From Bacteroidales bacterium UBA4070 (GTDB taxonomy: Bacteria; Bacteroidota; Bacteroidia; Bacteroidales; VadinHA17), in the NCBI GenBank assembly GCA_002383485.1, contig DFYY01000053.1, positions 1 to 64,000 of the forward strand: 64,000 bases of DNA, in the 5' to 3' direction. The notes below the pieces were generated by a model, which saw nothing but the letters and a program-made list of their open reading frames with translations, did no database searches and was not told the origin of the DNA. A program made the translations under genes and the position numbers. Below are positions 8,402-16,144 of this stretch, one piece after another (positions within the stretch are counted from its first letter, which is position 1; each line of letters begins with the position of its first letter).

Positions 8402-8721
8402 TCCTCAACTTCTGTTACAGTGACAGCACCTACCATATCATTTCCTACCGCAATCAGCTGCGAGAAATAGTCAGACCTGTCAATTTTTCTCGTTTTCAAC
8501 AAGCCTTCCAATTGAATCCCTTCCGGCAATAATCCATCAAAAAATGAAGGGAACCGGTCAAATGTAAAAATCTTCTCCGCAATTGACATTGTACGGGATA
8601 CTTCACAACCATAGTAACCTTCCAGGTATTCAAACAGGTACTCTTTACCCTTAATAATCTCTGTCAGAATACCCGCTTCGACTCCCTTGACATATACCTT
8701 AGCCTTTCTCATTTCCCTCAT
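8398..8721 (-). CDS. hipS: HipS-like protein (HipA N-terminal subdomain)
   Basis: 107 residues (104 if the second ATG at 8712 is used). It corresponds to the N-terminal subdomain of HipA (couple_hipA family): KVYVKGVEAGIL at the start, a middle YLEGYYG and the typical FPSFFDGLLPEG(I/V)QLE near residue 75. In hipBST loci this separate subunit acts as the antitoxin for HipT, while HipB is mainly the DNA-binding cofactor. It overlaps hipB by 23 bases and hipT by 4, so the three are translationally coupled. Confidence 0.88.
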   Translation of the reverse strand: MREMRKAKVYVKGVEAGILTEIIKGKEYLFEYLEGYYGCEVSRTMSIAEKIFTFDRFPSFFDGLLPEGIQLEGLLKTRKIDRSDYFSQLIAVGNDMVGAVTVTEVEE

Positions 8722-8935
8722 GTTTAAGGTTATCCATCAGCGGACTCTTTAATAAGATGGTAATATTCAGAACTTTGAGAATTTTTACAAGAGTATTGAG
8801 CTGAACAGATTCCTTCCCCTTTTCTATGTCATAAATTACAGTCTTGCCCACTCCTGAAAGTTCTGCTAACTGCACACGACTAAGCCTGGCAGCCTTTCGG
8901 TGCAACCTTATAACTTCAGCCAATTGTTTTGCCAT
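8699..8935 (-). CDS. hipB: HipB-like HTH transcriptional repressor
   Basis: 78 residues, an XRE-type helix-turn-helix: AEVIRLHRKAARLSRVQLAE followed by SGVGKTVIYDIEKGK and a third helix. The C-terminus (ILKVLNITILLK) contains the hydrophobic strand used for dimerisation in HipB. It is first in the hipB-hipS-hipT operon and would bind the operator upstream to repress it with the other two subunits. Confidence 0.9.
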   Translation of the reverse strand: MAKQLAEVIRLHRKAARLSRVQLAELSGVGKTVIYDIEKGKESVQLNTLVKILKVLNITILLKSPLMDNLKHEGNEKG

Positions 8936-8951
8936 TATACTCTTTGCCTCT

Positions 8952-9014
8952 TTAGCGGTAAATTTAAGAATTTCTCAATAAAGAACCAAGCAATTTATTA
9001 ATTATTGCCGCTAA
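8952..9014 (-). promoter_or_regulatory. Candidate hipBST promoter flanked by inverted-repeat operator halves
   Basis: On the minus strand TTG, 20 bases and TAAATTTA (plus-strand 8959-8966) form a promoter-like pair. TTAGCGGTAA at 8952-8961 and TTGCCGCTAA at 9005-9014 are inverted copies with one mismatch, placed either side of the promoter. This suits autoregulation by a HipB dimer or by looped dimers. Confidence 0.45.
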
Positions 9015-9137
9015 GGCAGTATTTTAATGTCTATAGTACCGAAGAGTCATCAAAAATGACGATATTTACCGCCCGGGCAGTAATTTCATCACCGGATCAT
9101 ACCCGAAAGGGTATACTGATCTGCTCTGAAACAGCAA

Positions 9138-9160
9138 CGGCGCCCTTCGAAGAGGCGCCG
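9138..9160 (-). terminator. Hairpin downstream of the pyrophosphatase gene
   Basis: CGGCGCC (9138-9144) pairs with GGCGCCG (9154-9160), and the loop contains a further self-complementary CTTCGAAG. It lies 24 bases beyond the hppA stop. The T-run on the minus strand is weak (TTGCTGTTT). Confidence 0.5.
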
Positions 9161-9183
9161 CCGCTAAAAATCAGTTTAAGAGT

Positions 9184-11478
9184 CTATCCCATTATGCTCC
9201 AGGTCACGGTCAGACCGGCCATTACCACGGAGACCATTGACATGAGCTTAATAAGTATGTTCAGCGACGGCCCTGAGGTGTCCTTGAACGGGTCACCAAC
9301 GGTGTCACCAACGACGCCGGCCTTATGAGCCTGGCTGCCCTTGCCGCCGTAATTGCCCTTCTCAATGAACTTCTTCGCGTTATCCCATGCACCGCCTGAG
9401 TTGTTGAGCATGCTGGCCAGGGTGAACCCTGCCGTCATACCTCCCATCAGAAGGCCAACAACACCCGGAACGCCCAGGGTAAGACCTATCACAAGCGGAA
9501 CGGCGATAGCAAGCAACGACGGAAGCATCATCTCGCGCTGTGCACCTTTGGTTGATATTGCAACGCACCTTGCATAATCAGGCTTGCCTGTCCCTTCCAT
9601 AATACCAGGGATCTCGCGGAACTGGCGCCTCACCTCATCAACCATGCTTCCTGCTGCGCGTCCCACAGCTTTCATTGACATCGAGCTGAAGAGGAATGCC
9701 ATCATGGCACCGATAAAGATACCGCCGATGAGCAGCGGGTTGAACAGTGACAGGTCATATGCACCCACAAAGTCTTTAATATGAGCCGTACTTACGTTGA
9801 TGGCTGTCATCCCTTCAGGGATTACTGCAGGCACAGTGCTCTTGTAGAACAACACATCACCTATCTGCTTGTAACCCTCTGCTGTTCCGTCAGCAAGACG
9901 TCCAAGCCATAGTTTGACCTCTTCCATGTATGCTGCCACAAGGGCCATGGCCGTAAGAGCGGCTGATCCGATGGCAAATCCTTTACCGGTAGCTGCGGTG
10001 GTGTTTCCAAGCATATCCAGTGCATCAGTACGCTCACGCACCTCCTTGGGAAGATGAGCCATCTCGGCGTTACCGCCTGCGTTGTCAGCTATCGGGCCGA
10101 AAGCGTCAGTGGCAAGAGTGATACCCAGGGTGGAGAGCATCCCCACTGCTGCAAAACCGATACCGTACACACCCCAGGAGAAGTCCTGGAAACCTCCGGC
10201 AAAGCCGTAGGCTGCTATGATTGCAATTGCAATTGTAAGCACAGGAATCCAGGTCGACTGCATACCCACGGCAATACCTTCGATAATTGTTGTTGCAGGA
10301 CCCTGCTGTGTCTGTTTTGCGATGCCTTTGGTAGGCTTGTATTCATCCGAAGTAAAATACTCTGTGGATTGTCCTATTATCACACCTGCTACAAGACCTG
10401 CAACCACGGCGCCAAAGATGCCCCATGTGATCCATCCGGTGAAAGCCATGACTGCTATCGCCACAAGTATAAGGGCCGAACTGCCACCTGTTCCGAGCAG
10501 AAGAGCATTGAGGAGGTTCTTCTGAGTGGCCTGTTCCTTGGTGCGTACCATATAGACCCCGGCAATAGAAAGAAGTATTCCTATTGCAGCCACGATCATC
10601 GGTGCAATCACAGCTTTCATCTGGTCAGCTGCCGATATCAGTGGCAGGGCTGCTCCCAGAGCCGCCGTGGCCAGTATCGATCCGGCATAGGATTCGTAAA
10701 GGTCAGCGCCCATGCCGGCCACATCGCCCACGTTGTCACCAACGTTGTCAGCAATGGTTGCAGGGTTGCGGGGGTCATCCTCGGGGATGCCTGCCTCTAC
10801 TTTACCTACAAGGTCAGCTCCGACGTCTGCAGCCTTTGTGAAGATGCCGCCGCCCACGCGGGCAAAGAGAGCCTGTGTAGAGGCGCCCATCCCGAATGTA
10901 AGCATCGTGGCAGTGATCTCGATCATCTTCTGATGGTCAGTGGTACCGGGGTGAACAAAAGTCAGACCCGCCCATTTCCATCCTTCAAGCATATTCTCAG
11001 GGCTGAATACCCAGTTATTAAGGACAAGAAACCAGATTACAATGTCAAGCAGTCCAAAACCGACTACAATCAGTCCCATCACGGCACCGCTGCGGAAGGC
11101 AATCTTAAGTCCCTTGTTGAGTGATTCGGAAGCCCCCTGGGCTGTCCTCGACGATGCGTTGGTTGCTGTTCTCATTCCCAGGTACCCACAGAGGCCGGAG
11201 AAGAATCCGCCTGTCAGGAATGCCACCGGCACAAAGGGATTCTGAACCCCCATGTAAGCAAGTACAAAAAGCAGAATTACAAGAACAACAAAGACCTTGA
11301 ACACCACGCTGTACTGACGCTTGATGTAGGCCATCGCACCTTCTTTGACATAACCGGCTATCTCCTGCATACGGTCGTTACCGGCAGGTGCCTTCATCAT
11401 GCTCCTGTAGAATATCCATGCAAAGAGCAATGCCAGCACCGCTGCGACAGGTGCTATCCAGAACAAACTACTGATCAT
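9184..11478 (-). CDS. hppA: Membrane pyrophosphatase, K+-dependent, Na+-type
   Basis: 764 residues and about 16 membrane helices. It couples PPi hydrolysis to cation export across the inner membrane. The catalytic region is intact: FTKAADVGADLVGK, EDDPRNPATIADNVGDNVGD near 232-252 and a second D-rich set near the C-terminus (GDTVGDPFKDT). GNTTAATGKG has Ala at the site where K+-independent enzymes have Lys, so K+ dependence is predicted. Glu262 in LYESYAGS is at the position seen in Na+-pumping enzymes rather than one turn later as in H+-pumps. Bacteroides enzymes of this kind move both Na+ and H+. It is monocistronic, with a -7 box at 11507-11514. Confidence 0.95.
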   Translation of the reverse strand: MISSLFWIAPVAAVLALLFAWIFYRSMMKAPAGNDRMQEIAGYVKEGAMAYIKRQYSVVFKVFVVLVILLFVLAYMGVQNPFVPVAFLTGGFFSGLCGYLGMRTATNASSRTAQGASESLNKGLKIAFRSGAVMGLIVVGFGLLDIVIWFLVLNNWVFSPENMLEGWKWAGLTFVHPGTTDHQKMIEITATMLTFGMGASTQALFARVGGGIFTKAADVGADLVGKVEAGIPEDDPRNPATIADNVGDNVGDVAGMGADLYESYAGSILATAALGAALPLISAADQMKAVIAPMIVAAIGILLSIAGVYMVRTKEQATQKNLLNALLLGTGGSSALILVAIAVMAFTGWITWGIFGAVVAGLVAGVIIGQSTEYFTSDEYKPTKGIAKQTQQGPATTIIEGIAVGMQSTWIPVLTIAIAIIAAYGFAGGFQDFSWGVYGIGFAAVGMLSTLGITLATDAFGPIADNAGGNAEMAHLPKEVRERTDALDMLGNTTAATGKGFAIGSAALTAMALVAAYMEEVKLWLGRLADGTAEGYKQIGDVLFYKSTVPAVIPEGMTAINVSTAHIKDFVGAYDLSLFNPLLIGGIFIGAMMAFLFSSMSMKAVGRAAGSMVDEVRRQFREIPGIMEGTGKPDYARCVAISTKGAQREMMLPSLLAIAVPLVIGLTLGVPGVVGLLMGGMTAGFTLASMLNNSGGAWDNAKKFIEKGNYGGKGSQAHKAGVVGDTVGDPFKDTSGPSLNILIKLMSMVSVVMAGLTVTWSIMG

Positions 11479-11506
11479 AAGCTTAGGTTTTATAAGATTT
11501 GAGGTA

Positions 11507-11514
11507 CAAAACTA
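11507..11514 (-). promoter_or_regulatory. -7 promoter element of hppA
   Basis: Minus-strand TAGTTTTG matches TAnnTTTG, 28 bases before the ATG. Confidence 0.5.
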
Positions 11515-11553
11515 ATTAGATTTTTAACATAACCTAACCGCGCCCCGCAGTTA

Positions 11554-13962
11554 TCACTTTTTGTTTTTCACATATTTATCCAACCATCTCAGGTACTCCC
11601 AGTGCATATGGAGCAGCGACTCCCGGGCCGAGTAACCGTGGGCCTCATGGGGTAGCAGCACCAGCCTGGTCACAGCTCCGGCACCTTTGAGTGCAGCATA
11701 GTATCTTTCGCTCTGAATCGGGAATGTCCCCTGGTTGTCATCGGCCATTCCATGGATAAGCAGCAACGGATCCTTCACCTTTGTTGCATGGGTGAACGGA
11801 GACATCACCAGGTAAAGTTCCGGATTCTCCCAGAAGCTGCGGCGCTCACTCTGAAAACCGAAGGGTGTCAGAGTGCGGTTATAGGCACCGCTGCGGGCTA
11901 TACCGGCAGCGAAGAGCCGCGAGTGTGACAGAAGGTGAGCTGTCATGAAGGCACCGTAAGAGTGACCGCTGACAGCCACACGCTTCGGATCGGTGACTCC
12001 CATCTCGGCTGCCTTGTTTATTGCTGCCTCTGCATTTGCCACAAGCTGCTCCACAAATGTGTCATTGGGCTCCTGGTCGCCAACACCCACTATCGGGAAG
12101 CTGGCATCATTCAACACGGCATAACCCTGTGTGACATAAACCAAAACCGATGATGGGCTGATGCGTGTGAACGTATACGGAGAACCACTCACCTGTCCAG
12201 CCATGGACGGATCATTGAACTCGCGCGGATAGGCCCACAGTATCGTCGGTAGTGGACCGTCCTTGGTCCTGTCGTACCCGGCAGGAAGATAAAGGGTGAA
12301 GGAGAGATCAACCCCGTCCCTGCGCTTATAGGTCACAAGCTCCTTGTGCACACCGGCAAGAAGCGGGTATGGATTCTCAAATTTCGTTACCTGCTTAAGG
12401 GTTCCCTTCTTAAGATCACGGATATAATAATTTGGGACCTCGGTGACCGACTGCCTGACTGTCAGCAGCAGGCCGCGTGCAGGATCCAGGAATTCACTTA
12501 CCGTCTCATAATAAGGTGCTTCCGACCGCCAGAGACGTGTTGTCATTCCGGTCTTCAGGTCATATTTGTCCACGAACGGCCTGTCGCCCTCCGGTGAGGC
12601 TCCGGGTCCTGAGAGATATAAGCTCCTGCCCTTGTCGGCAGTAAGAAGCACGGACCTTCCCCAGGCGTTGGGGGCGGTGGCGGGAAAGCCCGGATTGCTG
12701 TACCTGTCGTCCGAGTTTAGCTCCCATAGTTTTTTTAGGCTTGCCTGCGGGTCTGCCGGATTGAAGGTGTGAGTGACCCTTACGCGCGACTTTGACAGTC
12801 CTTCCATAAGGATGGCCAGGTTGTCATTCCCCCACATTATGCCCTGGAACCGTTTCTCCGTTGCAATGAACGGGACCGGGTCACCGGCAAACGGCGCATC
12901 CAGCCTGTACACCTGGTCATGGAACTGCATCTCCTTTGCATGATAGTTACCCTCATCGAGTGCTTCGACCCACATAAGCGATGCAGGCCTGTCACTGCGC
13001 CAGCTGTAGTTACGGGGACCGGGATTGACAACATCGTAACCCCTTGGCAGGTTCTCCTGAAGGGGCTTCACAAGAAGTGTCCTGACTGTGTTGCCGGACA
13101 TATCCCATATCTCCGTGCGGGAGGGAAAATAATAATAGGGAACCACGTACGAGAAGGGTTTTTCAGTAAGTGTCACAAGCAACCACATGCCGTCAGGTGA
13201 CGGTGACACGTTGGTGATCATGCCCTTGCGGCCCAGCGGCGTGGACGTCTGCCCATCCCATCTTACAAGCTCTGAAGTGGCATAGAATTCGAATATATTC
13301 TCATCGTCAACGGAACTGAGAAGGTCCTGAAAAGTGCGTGACTCACCCTGTATTCCTTCGCTCTCCTGGATGGAGGGTCCGGCAGGCACCTGCGATGCCA
13401 CCGGGGCCTTCCCCCTGTTGCTGAGCGTACGGAGGTAAATAATCGAGCCGTCAGGCATCCATGACATAGTCCTGCGGAAGATGCCGTTGACTCCGTCATC
13501 TATCCTGACTGCACTCATCGTAGCAAGGTCAGCCACCCACAGCTCTATGGTGCTGCCGGTGGTGTTTGTAAAGGCAAACCGTTTGCTGTCCATTGACCAT
13601 GACACACCTCCCAGCTTAGGATCTGCAGGAAGGCCCCTGAGCTCACCCAGGACAGTTCCGTCAGTCTTCATGGCGGTGATCATATTGGCACCCTGTCCCC
13701 TGCTGGGGCCATTGGTGGACGGATCGAAACGTATTCCTGCCAGTCTCAGCTCGGGCTGTGACAGATCGGCAATGGAAGGAAGTCCCGGACGGTACAGCAG
13801 CAGCATCGTCTGGTTGTCAGGGCTGAGCAGTACTGACGGAGTCTGCGGGGCATCAATCAGTGATACAATTGCTTCCGGAGGAAGCTGGTAGCCTTTGTTA
13901 TCCTGTGCACCGGCCACAATACATGACCCGGCAAGAATAAAAGTGATAAGGATTTTGCGCAT
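11554..13962 (-). CDS. Secreted S9-family peptidase, glutamyl-endopeptidase (S9D) type
   Basis: 802 residues with a Sec signal peptide (residues 1-19, ending AGAQ). A beta-propeller (about 40-540) precedes an alpha/beta-hydrolase domain. The catalytic triad is Ser668 in GHSYGAFM, Asp741 in HGMADDNQGT and His775 in PHEAHGYSARES. The strings GTFPIQSERYYAALKG and HEAHGYSARES are those of the S9D group typified by the chloroplast glutamyl endopeptidase, not of DPP4 or prolyl oligopeptidase. The expected role is periplasmic cleavage of peptides after Glu. It follows hppA on the opposite side of a separate promoter (13988-13995). Confidence 0.88.
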   Translation of the reverse strand: MRKILITFILAGSCIVAGAQDNKGYQLPPEAIVSLIDAPQTPSVLLSPDNQTMLLLYRPGLPSIADLSQPELRLAGIRFDPSTNGPSRGQGANMITAMKTDGTVLGELRGLPADPKLGGVSWSMDSKRFAFTNTTGSTIELWVADLATMSAVRIDDGVNGIFRRTMSWMPDGSIIYLRTLSNRGKAPVASQVPAGPSIQESEGIQGESRTFQDLLSSVDDENIFEFYATSELVRWDGQTSTPLGRKGMITNVSPSPDGMWLLVTLTEKPFSYVVPYYYFPSRTEIWDMSGNTVRTLLVKPLQENLPRGYDVVNPGPRNYSWRSDRPASLMWVEALDEGNYHAKEMQFHDQVYRLDAPFAGDPVPFIATEKRFQGIMWGNDNLAILMEGLSKSRVRVTHTFNPADPQASLKKLWELNSDDRYSNPGFPATAPNAWGRSVLLTADKGRSLYLSGPGASPEGDRPFVDKYDLKTGMTTRLWRSEAPYYETVSEFLDPARGLLLTVRQSVTEVPNYYIRDLKKGTLKQVTKFENPYPLLAGVHKELVTYKRRDGVDLSFTLYLPAGYDRTKDGPLPTILWAYPREFNDPSMAGQVSGSPYTFTRISPSSVLVYVTQGYAVLNDASFPIVGVGDQEPNDTFVEQLVANAEAAINKAAEMGVTDPKRVAVSGHSYGAFMTAHLLSHSRLFAAGIARSGAYNRTLTPFGFQSERRSFWENPELYLVMSPFTHATKVKDPLLLIHGMADDNQGTFPIQSERYYAALKGAGAVTRLVLLPHEAHGYSARESLLHMHWEYLRWLDKYVKNKK

Positions 13963-13987
13963 TTTTTAACTTCTTTATGATGAAGCT

Positions 13988-13995
13988 CAAATTTA
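13988..13995 (-). promoter_or_regulatory. -7 promoter element of the S9 peptidase gene
   Basis: Minus-strand TAAATTTG is a perfect TAnnTTTG match, 25 bases before the ATG. Confidence 0.5.
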
Positions 13996-14066
13996 ATCTT
14001 ATCATTTCAGGAAGTAAAAACAAATAAGAGCTATTATTGTTTTTTAACTTTCATTGTTGTAAAAAT

Positions 14067-14663
14067 ATGTCTATGAAAGAGAGAGGGATGAAAAGCGAAT
14101 TCGGAACCGATATTGCGGAAGCCCTGAAAGTGCTCCGCTCGGGCGGAGTAATTCTCTATCCCACTGACACTGTCTGGGGTCTGGGCTGTGATGCCACTAA
14201 CGCGCAGGCAGTCCGCCGTATTTACGAGATCAAACAGAGGGCTGAAAACAGAAGTCTCATCATCCTTGTCAACTCTGTCCCGATGCTGGAGAGATATGTT
14301 GACAATCCTCCCGAGGTGGCCCTGCAGATGGCAGAGCTCTCGGAGAAGCCGATGACAATAGTTTATGACAGAGGCAGGAGCCTGGCGGAAGGTGTTGCCT
14401 CCGGCGACGGATCAGTTGGCGTCAGGGTATGCGGTGATCCCTTCTGTGATGCGCTGATCACCGGGCTGCGCAAACCGCTTGTCTCAACCTCGGCGAACAT
14501 CAGCGGAAGCGGTGCGCCTGCCATTTTTGACGAGATAAGTGAAGAGGTGAAGGCAGCCGTTGATTATGTCTGCCTGTGGAGACAGGATGACCGAAGCAGG
14601 TCAGAGCCCTCTTCGGTCATCAAAGTATCCGGAAACGGTATAGTGAAGATCCTTCGCGGGTGA
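14067..14663 (+). CDS. tsaC: Threonylcarbamoyl-AMP synthase (Sua5/YrdC/YciO family)
   Basis: About 199 residues from the ATG at 14067; ATGs at 14073 and 14088 are alternatives, the last preceded by GAGAGAGGG. The enzyme makes threonylcarbamoyl-AMP from Thr, bicarbonate and ATP for the t6A37 modification of ANN-decoding tRNAs. The family motifs are PTDTVWGLGCDATN near the N-terminus, a KQRAENRSLIILV Lys/Arg segment that binds the nucleotide, and STSANISGSGAP in the second half. There is no C-terminal Sua5 domain, so this is the short TsaC form. YciO-type paralogues look similar, so the exact role is not certain. Confidence 0.85.
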   Translation: MSMKERGMKSEFGTDIAEALKVLRSGGVILYPTDTVWGLGCDATNAQAVRRIYEIKQRAENRSLIILVNSVPMLERYVDNPPEVALQMAELSEKPMTIVYDRGRSLAEGVASGDGSVGVRVCGDPFCDALITGLRKPLVSTSANISGSGAPAIFDEISEEVKAAVDYVCLWRQDDRSRSEPSSVIKVSGNGIVKILRG

Positions 14664-14746
14664 TTATCTCATCCGCACCTTGCCTGAACCGGATATGGAG
14701 CACTCAACTTCTCCAAGTGCAACATCACGGAGCAATGCCCTGACGG

Positions 14747-15241
14747 TCAGTCGTTGAGACTGATAAGACCCTCTGGCAGAGCCATCCTGATAGTCTTGCG
14801 CTTTCTGTCAACAGATATGATCAGGTCAGGGTGCAGCGGGATCAGCACCTCCTCGCCACTGATTACTGCCACGGCCATCAGCTGGCCCGGATTGCGGATA
14901 ACGCCGGTTATATGACCCGATAGTCCGCTGTTGGTGTCAGTAAGCATAAATCCCTCCAGCGATTCCAGGTCCTCTCCGGACTCCCCGCCTGCCTCAGTGC
15001 GCACCTCGCATCCCTTCAGATGTGCCACTGACTCCGGGGTAAGATAATCATCAAATGAAATGATGAGAGTGTCAGGCGTGGTCAGGTACGCTTCGCGTGT
15101 AAAAAAGGGAACCGGTATCCCGTCTGTTACGACGAATACCGGTTCTCCCTGTTGAGGTTCCCCCGTGATACCGCTCTCGCTTCTCACAACCACGGCTCCC
15201 TCGAAGCCGTAGGTTTTTGCTATTCTGCCTATCGTTCTCAT
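14747..15241 (-). CDS. rimM: Ribosome maturation factor RimM
   Basis: 164 residues. It binds S19 and the 3' domain of 16S rRNA during 30S assembly. MRTIGRIAKTYGFEGAVVV at the N-terminus is the RimM beta-barrel start (normally GxIxKxHGxxGEL). The C-terminal PRC-barrel follows, with ISGEEVLIPLHPDLIISVD matching the usual E.LIPxxxxxVxxVD motif. It lies 30 bases after rpsP, the common rpsP-rimM order. Confidence 0.92.
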   Translation of the reverse strand: MRTIGRIAKTYGFEGAVVVRSESGITGEPQQGEPVFVVTDGIPVPFFTREAYLTTPDTLIISFDDYLTPESVAHLKGCEVRTEAGGESGEDLESLEGFMLTDTNSGLSGHITGVIRNPGQLMAVAVISGEEVLIPLHPDLIISVDRKRKTIRMALPEGLISLND

Positions 15242-15271
15242 TATCCGGCGGCAGGGGGTCTGATAAAGACT

Positions 15272-15973
15272 TTATTCAGTCTTATCTGCACTCTCGTCCT
15301 GTGCTTCGGCTTCGGGAGCTTTGCTATCGGCCTGTGCTGCAGTCTCTTCTGCTGCTGCTTCAACAGTATCTGTTACTTCGGCAACTGCCTCTGCAGGAGC
15401 TTTTTCTGCTGCAGCTACCGGCCCTTCAGGTGCTTCCACTGTTTCAGCTGCCGGCTCTTCAGGTGTTTCAGCGGCGGCGGCGGCTTTTGCTGCTGCTTCT
15501 GCCTCAGCGGCCAGAGCAGCTGCTTTCTTCGCCAGCTCCGCTGCCCTTGCTTCCCTGATTACTGTTTCAGCCTCAAGTCTCCTCTTGCGGGCATCTTCGC
15601 CAAGCTTCTCAAGACCGGACTTCTTCATCTCGATCTTCTCTTCCTTGCCCTTCAGCCATTCATTAAATCGGCGGTCGGCTTCAGCTTCGTCAAAAGCACC
15701 CTTCTTAACTCCTTCGAGGAGATGTTTCTTCATCATGACACCCTTGTACTGAAGGATTGCCCTGCATGTGTCCGTGGGTTGCGCACCGTTTTGCAGCCAT
15801 CCCAGTGCCTTCTCGAAATTGATGTCGATAGTTGCCGGGTCAGTGAGCGGATTGTAAATTCCGATCTTCTCAATGAATCTGCCATCACGTGGCGACCTGC
15901 TATCTGCTACCACCACGTGGTAGTAGGCCTGCTTCTTGCGGCCCTTCCTAGCTAATCTGATTTTTACTGACAT
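15272..15973 (-). CDS. rpsP: 30S ribosomal protein S16 with long Ala/Glu-rich tail
   Basis: 233 residues. The first 80 are S16: MSVKIRLARKGRKKQAYYHVVVADSR, DGRFIEKIGIYNP and the ALGWLQNGAQPTDT segment. A middle basic helix (about 80-130) is usual for Bacteroidota S16. From about 150 to the end the protein is almost entirely Ala, Glu, Pro and Val (repeated PAEAV/AAAEAAA-like stretches), making it longer than most S16 proteins in the phylum. The tail is acidic and probably disordered. It is first in the rpsP-rimM operon. Confidence 0.95.
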   Translation of the reverse strand: MSVKIRLARKGRKKQAYYHVVVADSRSPRDGRFIEKIGIYNPLTDPATIDINFEKALGWLQNGAQPTDTCRAILQYKGVMMKKHLLEGVKKGAFDEAEADRRFNEWLKGKEEKIEMKKSGLEKLGEDARKRRLEAETVIREARAAELAKKAAALAAEAEAAAKAAAAAETPEEPAAETVEAPEGPVAAAEKAPAEAVAEVTDTVEAAAEETAAQADSKAPEAEAQDESADKTE

Positions 15974-16014
15974 TTAAAGAATTGGTTAATTGTTACTTGT
16001 TTAAAATGAGGGTG

Positions 16015-16044
16015 CAAATATACCACATTTATCCGATTTGCAAA
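16015..16044 (-). promoter_or_regulatory. Strong Bacteroidota promoter for rpsP-rimM
   Basis: On the minus strand TTTG (plus 16041-16044), 18 bases, then TATATTTG (plus 16015-16022), a full match to the -33/-7 consensus. A leader of about 35-40 bases separates it from the rpsP ATG. Confidence 0.75.
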
Positions 16045-16076
16045 AATAATCCGGATTGGCTCATGTTGATAAATAA

Positions 16077-16109
16077 ATTGAACGGAAAAGGAGCTTTTTG
16101 ATATTTTTG
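16077..16109 (+). promoter_or_regulatory. Promoter for dnaE
   Basis: ATTG (16077-16080), a 21-base spacer and TATTTTTG (16102-16109). It runs divergently from the rpsP promoter, within about 60 bases of it. The dnaE ATG is at 16145. Confidence 0.6.
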
Positions 16110-16144
16110 TTTCCGGAGCCGTTGCAGGCGCAAATCCCTCGATC

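Noticed and set aside
10054..11124. 356-codon plus-strand frame antisense to hppA
   Set aside because: It is Cys/His/Ser-rich with no family pattern and lies wholly inside the well-supported pyrophosphatase gene.
15152..15955. Cys/Phe-rich frame over rimM and rpsP
   Set aside because: It is the complement of the Ala/Glu-rich S16 tail; no motif or start context.
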